Source of the DNA: Flagellimonas eckloniae
Lineage (GTDB): Bacteria > Bacteroidota > Bacteroidia > Flavobacteriales > Flavobacteriaceae
Assembly (NCBI RefSeq): GCF_001413955.1
Contig: NZ_LCTZ01000002.1
Location: forward strand, 3,396,501-3,460,500
DNA: 64,000 bases
Direction of reading: 5' to 3'
The notes under the pieces were generated by a model. It was given only the letters and a program-made list of their open reading frames with translations. It was not told where the DNA came from and made no database searches. How positions within the stretch are numbered: position 1 is the first letter of the stretch; each line of letters opens with the position of its first letter. The translations under genes and the position numbers were made by a program. This document shows positions 1 to 9,184 of this stretch, piece after piece.

Positions 1-649
1 CATTTCTAAGCAGTTTATCCCCGGTTTCAAAGTTTCTGGTATATCGTAAATCTACCCTGCCAAAAGATTCCTGAGTATGCACTGCATGGTTCAACAAATA
101 AAGATCTAAATCTCCATCTAAATCATAATCCAAAAATGCTGCTGAAGAACTATAGGAATCAAAATCCAACCCGTATTTTGCTGCGCTTTCGGAAAATGTG
201 TTATCGCCATTGTTGATGAAAAGCTCGTTATGCCCCTCAAATCCATTGATTCCAACTACGGCACAAACATAAATATCCAAAAGTCCATCACCGTTTACAT
301 CACCCATTATGGCTCCCGTATTCCAAGAACTATTCCCTTGAACACCTGCACTTTGGGAAATATCTTCAAATGTTAGATTCCCTTTGTTTAAATACAATAC
401 ATTTTTTACCTGATTTCCTGAAAAGAAAACATCTGGAAGACCATCATTATTGATATCACCGACTGCTACGCCTCCTCCATTATAAAAATAGAGGTAGTCC
501 AAAATGTTCAAGTCGTCAGATTCAATCAAGGTATTGGTAAATGAGATTCCCGTGTCTTTTGCAGATGGATTGGAGAAAAGTTCCCCCTCTTTTTTTCCAC
601 AACTCAAAAAAAGTATTAGAAATAGGGAAATGTAAATTTGTTTAGTCAT
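1..649 (-). CDS. VCBS/ASPIC-type lipoprotein, N-terminal part (runs off left edge)
   Basis: The first 216 or so codons of a secreted repeat protein are present; the rest lies beyond the left edge. The translation opens with a short hydrophobic signal ending in FLSCGKK, so a lipoprotein exported to the cell surface or periplasm is likely. It then shows FG-GAP/VCBS motifs such as DINNDGLPD, DVNGDGLLD and DYDLDGDLD, which in this family build calcium-binding beta-propeller blades. It closely resembles the 1100-residue protein just upstream and the one at 13960-17295. Its ATG overlaps the stop of the upstream paralogue by 8 bases (ATGACTAA), so the two are co-transcribed and probably translationally coupled. 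The ASPIC/UnbV domain expected further on is not in the window. Precise function is unknown. Confidence 0.85.
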   Translation of the reverse strand, partial: MTKQIYISLFLILFLSCGKKEGELFSNPSAKDTGISFTNTLIESDDLNILDYLYFYNGGGVAVGDINNDGLPDVFFSGNQVKNVLYLNKGNLTFEDISQSAGVQGNSSWNTGAIMGDVNGDGLLDIYVCAVVGINGFEGHNELFINNGDNTFSESAAKYGLDFDSYSSSAAFLDYDLDGDLDLYLLNHAVHTQESFGRVDLRYTRNFETGDKLLRN

Positions 650-3600
650 GCTTGTTTTTTTCTAAAAAGAGCGGAGCGGAATTGTTTATGCCTACAATAA
701 AATATTCTTTGCTATTTATGATAGCTTTTTCAACGCTTCTTGCAGGACCAGGGATATTAATATTCTGGTTGTTAACCCATTGAAAACCATCTTTTCCAAA
801 ACGCAAAAGTATGCCATGGGATGCATCCATCCTACCTAGTTGGGTACTAATTTCATAGTTGTTTCCAACCGCAAGAATGTCTTTGTGGCCATCCTTATCA
901 AAGTCATCCACAACCATATCATTTATGGTAGAAACTTGGGCCATTTTAGGCAATTCATGTTGTTTGAATTCGTTGTTTCCAGTATTTTCAAAATAACAAC
1001 TGGAAAGTACATAAACCTTTTTTTGGAGCGCATTTTTAAGACTTTCAGAGCCAAAAAGGTCTTCAAGGGATGCTTTTGCAAAGCTTTTATAGGAAAGGAA
1101 CTTCTTATTTAAAAAAGGCATTTGTTTTACCAGCTCATCTTTTGATGCGAAGGGAGTTTCTTTTTCATTATAGAAATAAGTGACCAATGGCTCAATAGAA
1201 CCATTCTCATCAAAATCGTTGCTGTATAGGGTAATGGGTTTTTCCAAGGATGCTTTTAACTTACTGTTGTTGCCCCAATTGCCAGCTACTAGATCCAAAT
1301 CTCCGTCATTGTCAAAATCTTCAGCAATAATAACATTCCAAAATCCATGGGTTTTATCCAACCCATTGGTAGCGCTCAATTCCAATTTTTTACCATTATT
1401 CATAAAAATTGAAATCGGCATCCAATCGCCAACTACTAATAGGTCCTTAAATCCATTTCCGTCTAAATCTTTCCAAATAATATCTTTTACATTACCTATG
1501 GATTTAAAACTTGGACAAACTTGGTCAGTGACATCCTCAAAAACTCCGCCCCCAGTATTTTTAAACAAGTATTGCTCTCCAGCGATTCCAAATTGATGGG
1601 GAATCTGATCTGAGGTGATGCTAAGGTCTGTATGGCCATCATTGTCAAAATCAACGGCTGTTACTTTGGATGCATTGAGTTCAATTCCATTAAAAGCATT
1701 GGGCAGTTTTACAAATTTTCCAGCGTTGTTTAGGTACAATCTTGGTTGTATTCTATATGATGATTTAAATTCGTTACCACCACTTACGATAACCAAGTCT
1801 TGAAATTCATCCCCGTTTGCATCAAAAAAAACATGTGAAACATCTTCATTAAAACCATCTATAGAAAAAACTTCTTCTTGATCCTCAATAAAACCGTCGG
1901 TTGTTTGGAGGTATAGTTTGGATGCTTGGGCTTTTGCCCCACAAATAAAAATATCCTGTAGTCCATCATTATTTACATCGGCCACTGAGATTGAAGGTCC
2001 TTCATTGGTGTTGGCGAATGGCACTAGCGGATCTCTATCAAATTCAAAAGTGGATTGTTCTTTATGGACAAAAGGGATTATACTGTCTTTTTTAATGAAT
2101 CGTGAAGGTTGAAAACTAGTTCTCTTGTCATAAAAATTACCCGATGCGTTTTTTTCTTCAACTATCAGGTTCCCGGATTTAACAAATTCAAGTTTTTGAT
2201 ATTTTCCCGTAGGCCAAATAATCGTAAGGGAATCTACAATGGAATCTTTTCCAATTCCCAAATGAAGTGTATTTGGAACAGCCGATAAATATCCCCTACT
2301 CACAAAATTCTCCTGCGATAACATACCAGCTGAAGTATGCGCGATAATTTTGGTTCCTATACCAAAGGTATTCCCATTGATCCCTTTAAAAGATACATTG
2401 ATTGCGTTATGGTTTGGTTTTGATTCCAAAGTATTTTCCAAAACAAAGGCTTCATCATTCACATTGTTGACCACGATATCCAAATCCCCGTCATTATCTA
2501 AATCTACATAAACACATCCATTACTGAACGAGTCCTCTTGGTTGAACCAAGAATCAGTGACATTTTCAAAGGTGAGATCGGTATTGTTTCTAAAGAAATA
2601 ATTTGAAACTTTCTTTTCTGGAAGTTCATTTATGAATGCCATTTCCTTTTCTGACATTCCTTCTTCAATTTGTTTTTGGATTTTCTCGTTTGCAATAAAA
2701 CTAATAAAATCCATGTCATTGGTTGCGCCCTGTATCCCGTTGGAAACAAACAGGTCCTTGTGTCCATCATTGTCAAAATCCGCTAAAAGAGACCCCCATG
2801 ACCATTCCGTTGCCGAAATACCGCTTAAATTAGCTATCTCACTAAAATTTGTATTCCCCAAGTTCAGGTGCAGGGTATTCTGCATGTATTGCGGAGCAAA
2901 ACCATTTTTTAAATATTGCTGATATACCGGGAAGGCATATTCCAATCCTGATGTTTTATAGGTTTCCAGATTTTCCGGGAGCATATCCAAGGAAATAATA
3001 TCGGTAAAACCATCATTATTGATGTCCGCAATATCATTGCCCATAGAGAAATGTGAGGTATGCCCCAATTTGGTTTGATCTGCCGAAATAACCTCTTTAA
3101 AAGTTCCGTTTTTTTGGTTGATGTAGAGATAGTCGTTTTCAAAAAAATCGTTGCCAACATAGATATCCGGATAACCATCATTATTGACATCGCTGATACC
3201 TATCCCAAGACCATACCCTATATTACCTTGAAAAATTCCAGCTTCGGCCGAAACATTTTTAAATTTTCCACTGTCATTACGAAATAAAATATCACCGGAA
3301 AGAGAATCTATTTGCTTTCTTTTAATACCCTTTCCATAGGATCTATTCGGGCTTACAGAATGATTGAGAAGATACATATCCAAATCCCCATCAATATCAT
3401 AATCAAAAAAAGCAGCTTGGGTTGAAAAACCAGAAAAATCTACATTGTAAGAAGCTGCTTCCTCTTTAAAAGTAGGCACACCTTTTTCATTATTTCCTTG
3501 ATTTACATAAAGAAGATTATTCCCTTTTAGATGCTTATAATTCCCAACTTTACATACATAGATATCCAAAAGACCATCATTATTAATATCTACATGGGTA

Positions 3601-3944
3601 ACCCCTGTCGTCCATCCATCACTATTATGAATATTGGCAGTTTCGGTGATGTCTTCAAACGTAAAATTTCCTTTGTTTAGGTAGAGCTTATCCGCTGTTT
3701 GGTTTGCCGTAAAATATAAATCTGTTAGACCATCGTTATTAAAATCTCCAGCGGCAACTCCAGCTCCGTTATAATAATATAAATACGTAAGAATATTAAG
3801 CTCTGGAGTATTCTTAAGTTCGTTTTTGAAAGTAATGCCAGTATTGGAGGCAGTATGTTTTTTAAAAAGGCTTTCTGAACCGTTTTTTGAACAACCAATG
3901 CTCAGCAGAATAACACTAAAGAAAATCCAGTAGACTCTTCTCAT
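642..3944 (-). CDS. VCBS-repeat lipoprotein with ASPIC/UnbV domain
   Basis: A 1100-residue exported protein. The N-terminus (MRRVYWIFFSVILLSIGCSK) is a lipoprotein signal with the modified Cys at residue 18. Many FG-GAP/VCBS motifs follow (DFNNDGLTD, DINNDGLLD, DYDIDGDLD, DLDNDGDLD), arranged as two beta-propeller-like blocks. Between them, at about residues 510-590, is an ASPIC/UnbV domain (FGIGTKI, then LTIIWPTGK). Such proteins are common in marine Bacteroidota, often beside SusC/SusD systems; binding of glycans or scaffolding at the outer membrane is suggested but unproven. It is first in a minus-strand pair with the truncated paralogue at the left edge and diverges from the symporter at 4126 across 181 bp. 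No catalytic residues were recognised. Confidence 0.88.
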   Translation of the reverse strand: MRRVYWIFFSVILLSIGCSKNGSESLFKKHTASNTGITFKNELKNTPELNILTYLYYYNGAGVAAGDFNNDGLTDLYFTANQTADKLYLNKGNFTFEDITETANIHNSDGWTTGVTHVDINNDGLLDIYVCKVGNYKHLKGNNLLYVNQGNNEKGVPTFKEEAASYNVDFSGFSTQAAFFDYDIDGDLDMYLLNHSVSPNRSYGKGIKRKQIDSLSGDILFRNDSGKFKNVSAEAGIFQGNIGYGLGIGISDVNNDGYPDIYVGNDFFENDYLYINQKNGTFKEVISADQTKLGHTSHFSMGNDIADINNDGFTDIISLDMLPENLETYKTSGLEYAFPVYQQYLKNGFAPQYMQNTLHLNLGNTNFSEIANLSGISATEWSWGSLLADFDNDGHKDLFVSNGIQGATNDMDFISFIANEKIQKQIEEGMSEKEMAFINELPEKKVSNYFFRNNTDLTFENVTDSWFNQEDSFSNGCVYVDLDNDGDLDIVVNNVNDEAFVLENTLESKPNHNAINVSFKGINGNTFGIGTKIIAHTSAGMLSQENFVSRGYLSAVPNTLHLGIGKDSIVDSLTIIWPTGKYQKLEFVKSGNLIVEEKNASGNFYDKRTSFQPSRFIKKDSIIPFVHKEQSTFEFDRDPLVPFANTNEGPSISVADVNNDGLQDIFICGAKAQASKLYLQTTDGFIEDQEEVFSIDGFNEDVSHVFFDANGDEFQDLVIVSGGNEFKSSYRIQPRLYLNNAGKFVKLPNAFNGIELNASKVTAVDFDNDGHTDLSITSDQIPHQFGIAGEQYLFKNTGGGVFEDVTDQVCPSFKSIGNVKDIIWKDLDGNGFKDLLVVGDWMPISIFMNNGKKLELSATNGLDKTHGFWNVIIAEDFDNDGDLDLVAGNWGNNSKLKASLEKPITLYSNDFDENGSIEPLVTYFYNEKETPFASKDELVKQMPFLNKKFLSYKSFAKASLEDLFGSESLKNALQKKVYVLSSCYFENTGNNEFKQHELPKMAQVSTINDMVVDDFDKDGHKDILAVGNNYEISTQLGRMDASHGILLRFGKDGFQWVNNQNINIPGPARSVEKAIINSKEYFIVGINNSAPLFLEKNKHD

Positions 3945-4125
3945 TTTATCAAAATAGGGGGTAAGATAACCATTCCCGTAGTAACAAAGAAAATTGAATT
4001 AGTTAATGTTTTGTCTCAAAAATGCACGAATTTTTGCTACTTATTTAAATCGTGATAACTTGAATTGTTTATTTGATAAATAATCCAATATATTTATAAG
4101 CTATAAACAAACTGAACGAATCAAC

Positions 4126-5778
4126 ATGTTGGGAATATTATCTTTTCTGGGCTTCACTATTTTGGTTGGAATCATAGCTTACTTGGCAACCAGAAGTACC
4201 GATGAAAAATCATCCGATGGCTATTTTTTAGGAGGAAGGAGTTTAACTGCTGGAGTTATAGCTGGCTCACTTTTGCTTACCAATCTATCTACCGAACAAA
4301 TCGTTGGATTGAATGGGAGTGCTTATAAAGATGGATTATCGGTTATGGCTTGGGAAACTTTGGCGGCTATAGCCATGGTGGTTGCAGCCATATTCCTGTT
4401 ACCAAGATATTTGAAAGGAGGCTTGACCACAGTTCCACAATTTTTGGCCACTCGGTTTGATGTTGCCACAAAAACAATAACCTCAGGCTTATTTTTAACT
4501 GGTTATGTAGTGGTATTGCTGCCCGTAATTTTATATTCAGGTTCTGTTGCGATCAGTGGAATGTTCAATGTGCCAGAATTGTTGAATGTTTCTGATAAAA
4601 CTGCACTTGTAATTTGTATTTGGGGGATTGGTGTCATTGGCTCTATTTATGCTGTATTTGGAGGATTAAAAGCGGTTGCGGTTTCGGATAGTATCAATGC
4701 CATTGGATTAATGATAGGAGGAATATTGATACCAATATTTGGATTAATGGCTATTGGAGATGGTAGCATATTTGCAGGATTGGATACATTAATGTCAACA
4801 AACCCAGAACGATTTGACTCAACAGGTCGGCATGGGCAAGAGGTGCCATTTGCAACCATTTTTACAGGGATGATGCTGGTTCAATTATTTTATTGGGGGA
4901 CCAATCAACAGATTATTCAAAGAGCATTGGGGGCGAAGAATTTGGCGGAAGGGCAAAAGGGATTGCTATTGGCTTCGTTCTTAAAAATATTGGGGCCACT
5001 GATTTTGGTGCTGCCCGGAATGATTGCATATCATTACTTTGATGGAAATTTAGATTCAAGCGATATGGCATATCCGGCATTGGTTGGGGCCGTATTGCCC
5101 AAATATTTGGTCGGGTTTTTTGCGGCTGTATTATTCGGCGCAATTCTAAGCTCATTTAATAGCGTACTTAATAGTTCCGTTACACTTTTTGGGATAGATA
5201 TCTACAAACAGCACATAAATAAAGCTGCCCCCGAAGCTACAGTTGTAAAATATGGAAAGGTATTTGGTGTTTCTTTGGCACTTGCAGCAATGTTCATTGC
5301 ACCGTTGATTGCCAATGCCGGAAGTTTGTTCAATTATCTGCAGGAAATCAATGGAATCTATAATATCCCTATTTTAACCATTATAGTGGTAGGGTATTTG
5401 ACTAAACGAGTACCTGCAATTGCGGCCAAAATAGCCATATTTTTAGGCTCAGGTCTTTATATTATCAGTCAATTTATTGTTGGTCCCAATATGGTGGAAA
5501 AGGCGTTGGAAACTGCCAAAGCCTCAGGTATAACAGATGAGGCAGCCTTAAAATTGGTAGAGGCGGATGCATATCCACACTTTCTGCATGTAATGGCCAT
5601 ACTGTTCCTTTTAAATGCTGGTATTATGTTGTTGATTGGTAAGTTCTATCCTAGAAAAGAGGCGTTTGAGCAGGAGTATACCAAACAAGTTGAAATTACG
5701 CCATATAAGTATGTAAAACAGGCGGGAGCTGTTATTTGCTTAATTGTGATAGGAATCTATATTTATTTTGCCAAATAG
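4126..5778 (+). CDS. SSS-family sodium:solute symporter, YidK-like
   Basis: A 550-residue integral membrane protein of the SSS (SLC5) family that couples Na+ entry to solute import. It starts directly in a membrane helix and has the family features GYFLGGRSL (about residues 32-40), TNLSTEQIVGLNGSAY and WGTNQQIIQRALGAKN. These segments are close to E. coli YidK and the vSGLT-type sugar symporters, so a sugar or sugar-like solute is the most likely cargo. It stands alone on the plus strand and converges on the cytochrome c/sulfite dehydrogenase operon, with only 12 bases between stop codons. Its place beside the desulfonation genes makes a sulfosugar, or the sugar left after desulfonation, a reasonable guess. 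Specificity cannot be read from sequence. Confidence 0.88.
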   Translation: MLGILSFLGFTILVGIIAYLATRSTDEKSSDGYFLGGRSLTAGVIAGSLLLTNLSTEQIVGLNGSAYKDGLSVMAWETLAAIAMVVAAIFLLPRYLKGGLTTVPQFLATRFDVATKTITSGLFLTGYVVVLLPVILYSGSVAISGMFNVPELLNVSDKTALVICIWGIGVIGSIYAVFGGLKAVAVSDSINAIGLMIGGILIPIFGLMAIGDGSIFAGLDTLMSTNPERFDSTGRHGQEVPFATIFTGMMLVQLFYWGTNQQIIQRALGAKNLAEGQKGLLLASFLKILGPLILVLPGMIAYHYFDGNLDSSDMAYPALVGAVLPKYLVGFFAAVLFGAILSSFNSVLNSSVTLFGIDIYKQHINKAAPEATVVKYGKVFGVSLALAAMFIAPLIANAGSLFNYLQEINGIYNIPILTIIVVGYLTKRVPAIAAKIAIFLGSGLYIISQFIVGPNMVEKALETAKASGITDEAALKLVEADAYPHFLHVMAILFLLNAGIMLLIGKFYPRKEAFEQEYTKQVEITPYKYVKQAGAVICLIVIGIYIYFAK

Positions 5779-5790
5779 ATAGAGAAAAAA

Positions 5791-6258
5791 TCAATCCTCT
5801 AAAACATACCATTCCACTTTGGTAAGAACCTCTCTTCGTCCTTTTTTCTGGGGAGCATAATTAGTGGAGAGGTAGTTTACAATGGTTTCCTGCTGATTCC
5901 CCAAATCCCATAAATTCTGGGTTTCCTGCATCCAACGGATGGTGGCTATCCAGCCCTCTTTGGTCATCCTGTTTTGTGTGACCAATTTGGACGAATGGCA
6001 ATTAGTGCAATTTTGTATTACTTCAGTAAGTCCTTCATCATCAATAAAACCGGTAGCAACATGAATTCCATTTTTAATTTCGCCATCAACATTGGGAATA
6101 GAAATTAAGGCGTTTTTCTCAGGTTTTTCAGCAAAAATAGACGGGTTTAAGACGATGTAGATGAAACCAAAAACGGCAATTCCAATCATACAAAAAGCTA
6201 CAATGAGTTTATTGTAGAGCTTACGTACCTGTTGTTTGAATTCGTTTTCAGAGGACAT
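5791..6258 (-). CDS. Membrane-anchored monohaem cytochrome c, partner of sulfite dehydrogenase
   Basis: A 155-residue protein with one N-terminal membrane helix (about residues 18-38) and a periplasmic haem c domain. The haem site is CTNCH (Cys84, Cys87, His88), and Met110 in RWMQ is a plausible axial ligand. It starts two bases after the stop of the molybdopterin oxidoreductase and is surely co-transcribed with it. In SorAB- and SoxCD-type enzymes a cytochrome c takes the electrons from sulfite or sulfane oxidation, and this protein is placed to do the same. It is the last gene of the minus-strand set that begins near 11.3 kb. The electron acceptor role is inferred from context. Confidence 0.85.
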   Translation of the reverse strand: MSSENEFKQQVRKLYNKLIVAFCMIGIAVFGFIYIVLNPSIFAEKPEKNALISIPNVDGEIKNGIHVATGFIDDEGLTEVIQNCTNCHSSKLVTQNRMTKEGWIATIRWMQETQNLWDLGNQQETIVNYLSTNYAPQKKGRREVLTKVEWYVLED

Positions 6259-6260
6259 GG

Positions 6261-7484
6261 CTAAACAACCTTAATTGCAATTCTATGACAGGCATTGTTC
6301 AAATAGCCTTTCGGGTTCCAGCCAGGTAAAAGCATAGGCTGACTCGTGCCTTCAGAATCAGTTGCTCTTGCCCAAATTTCGTAATATCCTTTTTTTGGAA
6401 AATCACTGATTTTGGTTGTAAAATGTTGCCATGCCAATCGATTGGCTGGTTTTTCAATTGTACAACTCGTCCATGTGGCACCAAAATCTATGGAATATTC
6501 CATTTTTGAAACCTCTAACTCGCCCGCCCATGCGTGACCCCTAATATGTAAAGATTGCCCTTCTTTGATCATAGCCCCAGACTTAGGATAAGTAATCAAA
6601 GACTTTACAGGCATAGATTCAATAATGCACATGTCTTCATCAGCAACCTTTTCACCCGGAGCAACGGGTTCACAAGGAACACGATACGAAGTACCTGTCA
6701 TTTTGGCCCCATCATGTACCTTATTTCGAATACTTAGCCTATTGACCCATTTTCCTGAAGCTGAAGCTGGCCATCCGCCAGCAATAAGTCTTAATGGATA
6801 GCCATGAGCCAAAGGAATATCCTTTCCATTCATTTGAAAAGCCAATAGCGTTTCATCTTGAAGTGCCTTGGGAATAGGAACGCCTCTGGAAATAGGTTCT
6901 TTTTCGGGATTTCTGCTCAAGTGAACATCCGCAGCATGATACCCAATGTAAACGGCATCTTCTTTAATCCCAACATCTTCCAAAACATCTTTGAGTCGTA
7001 TTCCTGTCCAACTGGCACAGGATACGGCACCAATTGTCCATTGATTCCCTTTTGCAGGAGGATTAAATTCGCTACGACCATTTCCGCCGCATTCTAAAGT
7101 AAGTTGGTACGTGTATTGTGGAAACTTTGACTTTAATTCTGCTAGGGTATACGTTTTACTTTTTTGAACTGATTCGCCATCAATGGTCAATGACCAATCA
7201 CTTGCATCTACGTTTTCAGGGATAAGACCATTGTTCCTGATGAACATGAACTTATTTGGAGTAATCTTATCATCCAGAAGATGCGCTTTCGCTTCGATAT
7301 TCCATGGTTTGTTATTGAGAACTATCATGTCAGAATCCTTTTGAAACAATTTAAAAGGATCTGGATCTTGAAGCGCCAAGGGTCTATACCCCAAAGGAAT
7401 GCTATGTCCAAAGACGATTTCAGTACCCAAAAGTGCACTAAAAGCGCCTAAGGTTCCTTTAGTGATGAAATTCCGTCTTTTCAT
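6261..7484 (-). CDS. Molybdopterin-dependent sulfite dehydrogenase (SoxC/SorT-like)
   Basis: A 407-residue member of the sulfite oxidase family. It begins with MKRRNFITKGTLG, a twin-arginine signal, fitting a periplasmic enzyme loaded with molybdopterin in the cytoplasm. The core contains LECGGNGRSEF (about residues 130-140) and SCASWTGIRL, in which Cys156 is the expected molybdenum ligand. A dimerisation domain follows (RGHAWAGE onward). This pattern is nearest to SoxC and SorT enzymes. No soxXYZAB genes are near, so sulfite rather than sulfane sulfur is the likely substrate: sulfite + water to sulfate, electrons to the adjacent cytochrome c. It lies 8 bp after the SSS symporter gene and 2 bp before the cytochrome gene. 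This would dispose of sulfite made by the monooxygenase at 9185-10342. Confidence 0.88.
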   Translation of the reverse strand: MKRRNFITKGTLGAFSALLGTEIVFGHSIPLGYRPLALQDPDPFKLFQKDSDMIVLNNKPWNIEAKAHLLDDKITPNKFMFIRNNGLIPENVDASDWSLTIDGESVQKSKTYTLAELKSKFPQYTYQLTLECGGNGRSEFNPPAKGNQWTIGAVSCASWTGIRLKDVLEDVGIKEDAVYIGYHAADVHLSRNPEKEPISRGVPIPKALQDETLLAFQMNGKDIPLAHGYPLRLIAGGWPASASGKWVNRLSIRNKVHDGAKMTGTSYRVPCEPVAPGEKVADEDMCIIESMPVKSLITYPKSGAMIKEGQSLHIRGHAWAGELEVSKMEYSIDFGATWTSCTIEKPANRLAWQHFTTKISDFPKKGYYEIWARATDSEGTSQPMLLPGWNPKGYLNNACHRIAIKVV

Positions 7485-7492
7485 AGTTTACC

Positions 7493-9037
7493 TTAGTGAA
7501 ATATAATATGTAATGCTACTAATGATAATGCCATTCCAATGCCTGCTTTGGCCAACATAGGTGATGCGGGTTCTGGTTTCAATTTATCTTTTATAAAGCC
7601 TGTTCTGGAACCTAACCAGATAATTACAAATCCAATCAAGATAACCCACATGGCTCTTACAAAATAGTTCATATCCGGGAAATATTCCAAAAAGAAAAAT
7701 TGCAATGGTATGGTTGCAGCAAACCCAAACAAGGCCACTTTTTGTTTTGGAAATGCAAGAAATGCCGCGGCGCTTATCAATACCACAATACCACAATTTA
7801 TAAAATATCGTAATTGATTTAGTGTATGCGTAAAAGCTGCGCCAGGATCTTGGAACTTTAAGTACAGCAGAACAACGCCAATAATTGAACCAGAAATAAA
7901 GGCTAATAAAATAGCTCTTTTTCCAGATTTGACTACTTGCTGGTCCGAGGCATTTTTGTTCACATACACTTTATAAATATCGATGGACCATAAGGTTGCC
8001 AACGAATTAAAAGTAGAATCCACGGTACTCATTAAGGAAGCAAACAACGCACATAAAATGAGCCCCTTCACACCAACAGGTAGGTATGTATTAACCAAAT
8101 ATGGAAAGGCGGCATCAGGTTCAGGAAGACCATTTTCACCCAATATACCTACCAATGCAATTCCTGGAAGGATGATTATGGCAGCCATAAAATACTTCAT
8201 TAGACCGCCAACCATAAGTCCAATCTGTACATCTTTTAAGCTTTTAGCGGCCAACGAACGCTGCACCACAGATTGATTTGCACACCAATAGTTAATATTC
8301 AACAAGAAAGCTCCGAAAATGTGTATCCACGGAAGTGTATCGTGATCTGCAGGTAAATGCAAATGCATCAAATCGCCTGTTTTTGTATATAGCTCTGACC
8401 AGCCACCAAGATGGTAGATTGCAATAAACAAAACTACAACACCACCGGTCAAAAGAATAGCAAATTGAATTACGTCCGTCCGCACTACTGCTGCCAATCC
8501 TCCAAAATACGTATAGGTGGCAGAAAAGAGGCCTAAAAAAACAATTAGTATGGTTATTCTGATCAATCTATCTTGATGAATAAACGAAAGGTAATCCCCA
8601 AAGACCAAATCCACTGAATAGGCACCCCAAAACAAGGCGGCGCCTAGAGTTATGGTTGAAAACAATAGAATGTTTGAAGCTGAATATAAAAGGGCAACTG
8701 TACTGCCCAACCTTGTTTTTATAAATTGGGTAATGGTGATAATTTTCTCCCGCAAATACATCGGAACAAAAATGAATGCAGCCAATAACAATCCTTGTAT
8801 GGCATTGATTTCAAAATTTGCTTGTGCCAGTCCATACAAATATGCAGAACCCATAAAACCAAGGAATTGATACCCTTGTACATTGGTAGCAATTGTTGAG
8901 AACGCAATTGAATGCCAACGAAGATTTCTCCCACTTAAAAAATACTCCTCGGTTGTAGCTTCTTTAGAAGTCCTTCCGGTAATTGCGGTTACAAAAACAA
9001 TAATAAAATAGGCGCTGACAATAAGTAAATCGATCAT
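7493..9037 (-). CDS. SSS-family sodium:solute symporter
   Basis: A 514-residue membrane protein of the SSS family with about 13 predicted helices. It shows EEYFLSGRNLRW near residue 31, the TNVQGYQFLGFMGSAY segment of the first core helices and NYWCANQSVVQRSLAAKS in the middle. It differs clearly from the symporter at 4126, so the region has two separate sodium-coupled importers. It sits between the monooxygenase (147 bp upstream) and the sulfite dehydrogenase (8 bp downstream) on the same strand. This makes it the best candidate for bringing the sulfonated substrate across the inner membrane. No ABC or TRAP transporter is present in the cluster. Substrate is inferred only from context. Confidence 0.87.
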   Translation of the reverse strand: MIDLLIVSAYFIIVFVTAITGRTSKEATTEEYFLSGRNLRWHSIAFSTIATNVQGYQFLGFMGSAYLYGLAQANFEINAIQGLLLAAFIFVPMYLREKIITITQFIKTRLGSTVALLYSASNILLFSTITLGAALFWGAYSVDLVFGDYLSFIHQDRLIRITILIVFLGLFSATYTYFGGLAAVVRTDVIQFAILLTGGVVVLFIAIYHLGGWSELYTKTGDLMHLHLPADHDTLPWIHIFGAFLLNINYWCANQSVVQRSLAAKSLKDVQIGLMVGGLMKYFMAAIIILPGIALVGILGENGLPEPDAAFPYLVNTYLPVGVKGLILCALFASLMSTVDSTFNSLATLWSIDIYKVYVNKNASDQQVVKSGKRAILLAFISGSIIGVVLLYLKFQDPGAAFTHTLNQLRYFINCGIVVLISAAAFLAFPKQKVALFGFAATIPLQFFFLEYFPDMNYFVRAMWVILIGFVIIWLGSRTGFIKDKLKPEPASPMLAKAGIGMALSLVALHIIFH

Positions 9038-9184
9038 AAACTATGTAATTAGATAAGCAAATCCCATAGCATGATATTCCAAAATACAATCTAACATAAT
9101 GGTATTGATGGTTGGTTAATGGGATAATTATTAATTAAGCAATAATATACTATTTTGTTTCTAAAATCAGCACTTAATGAGCCG

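Noticed and set aside
840..3287. Several plus-strand open frames of 60-140 codons opposite the VCBS gene
   Set aside because: They are shadows of the repetitive minus-strand coding sequence and show no family motifs.
5791..7484. SoxCD of a thiosulfate-oxidising system
   Set aside because: No soxXYZAB genes are near; the organosulfonate neighbours fit sulfite oxidation better.
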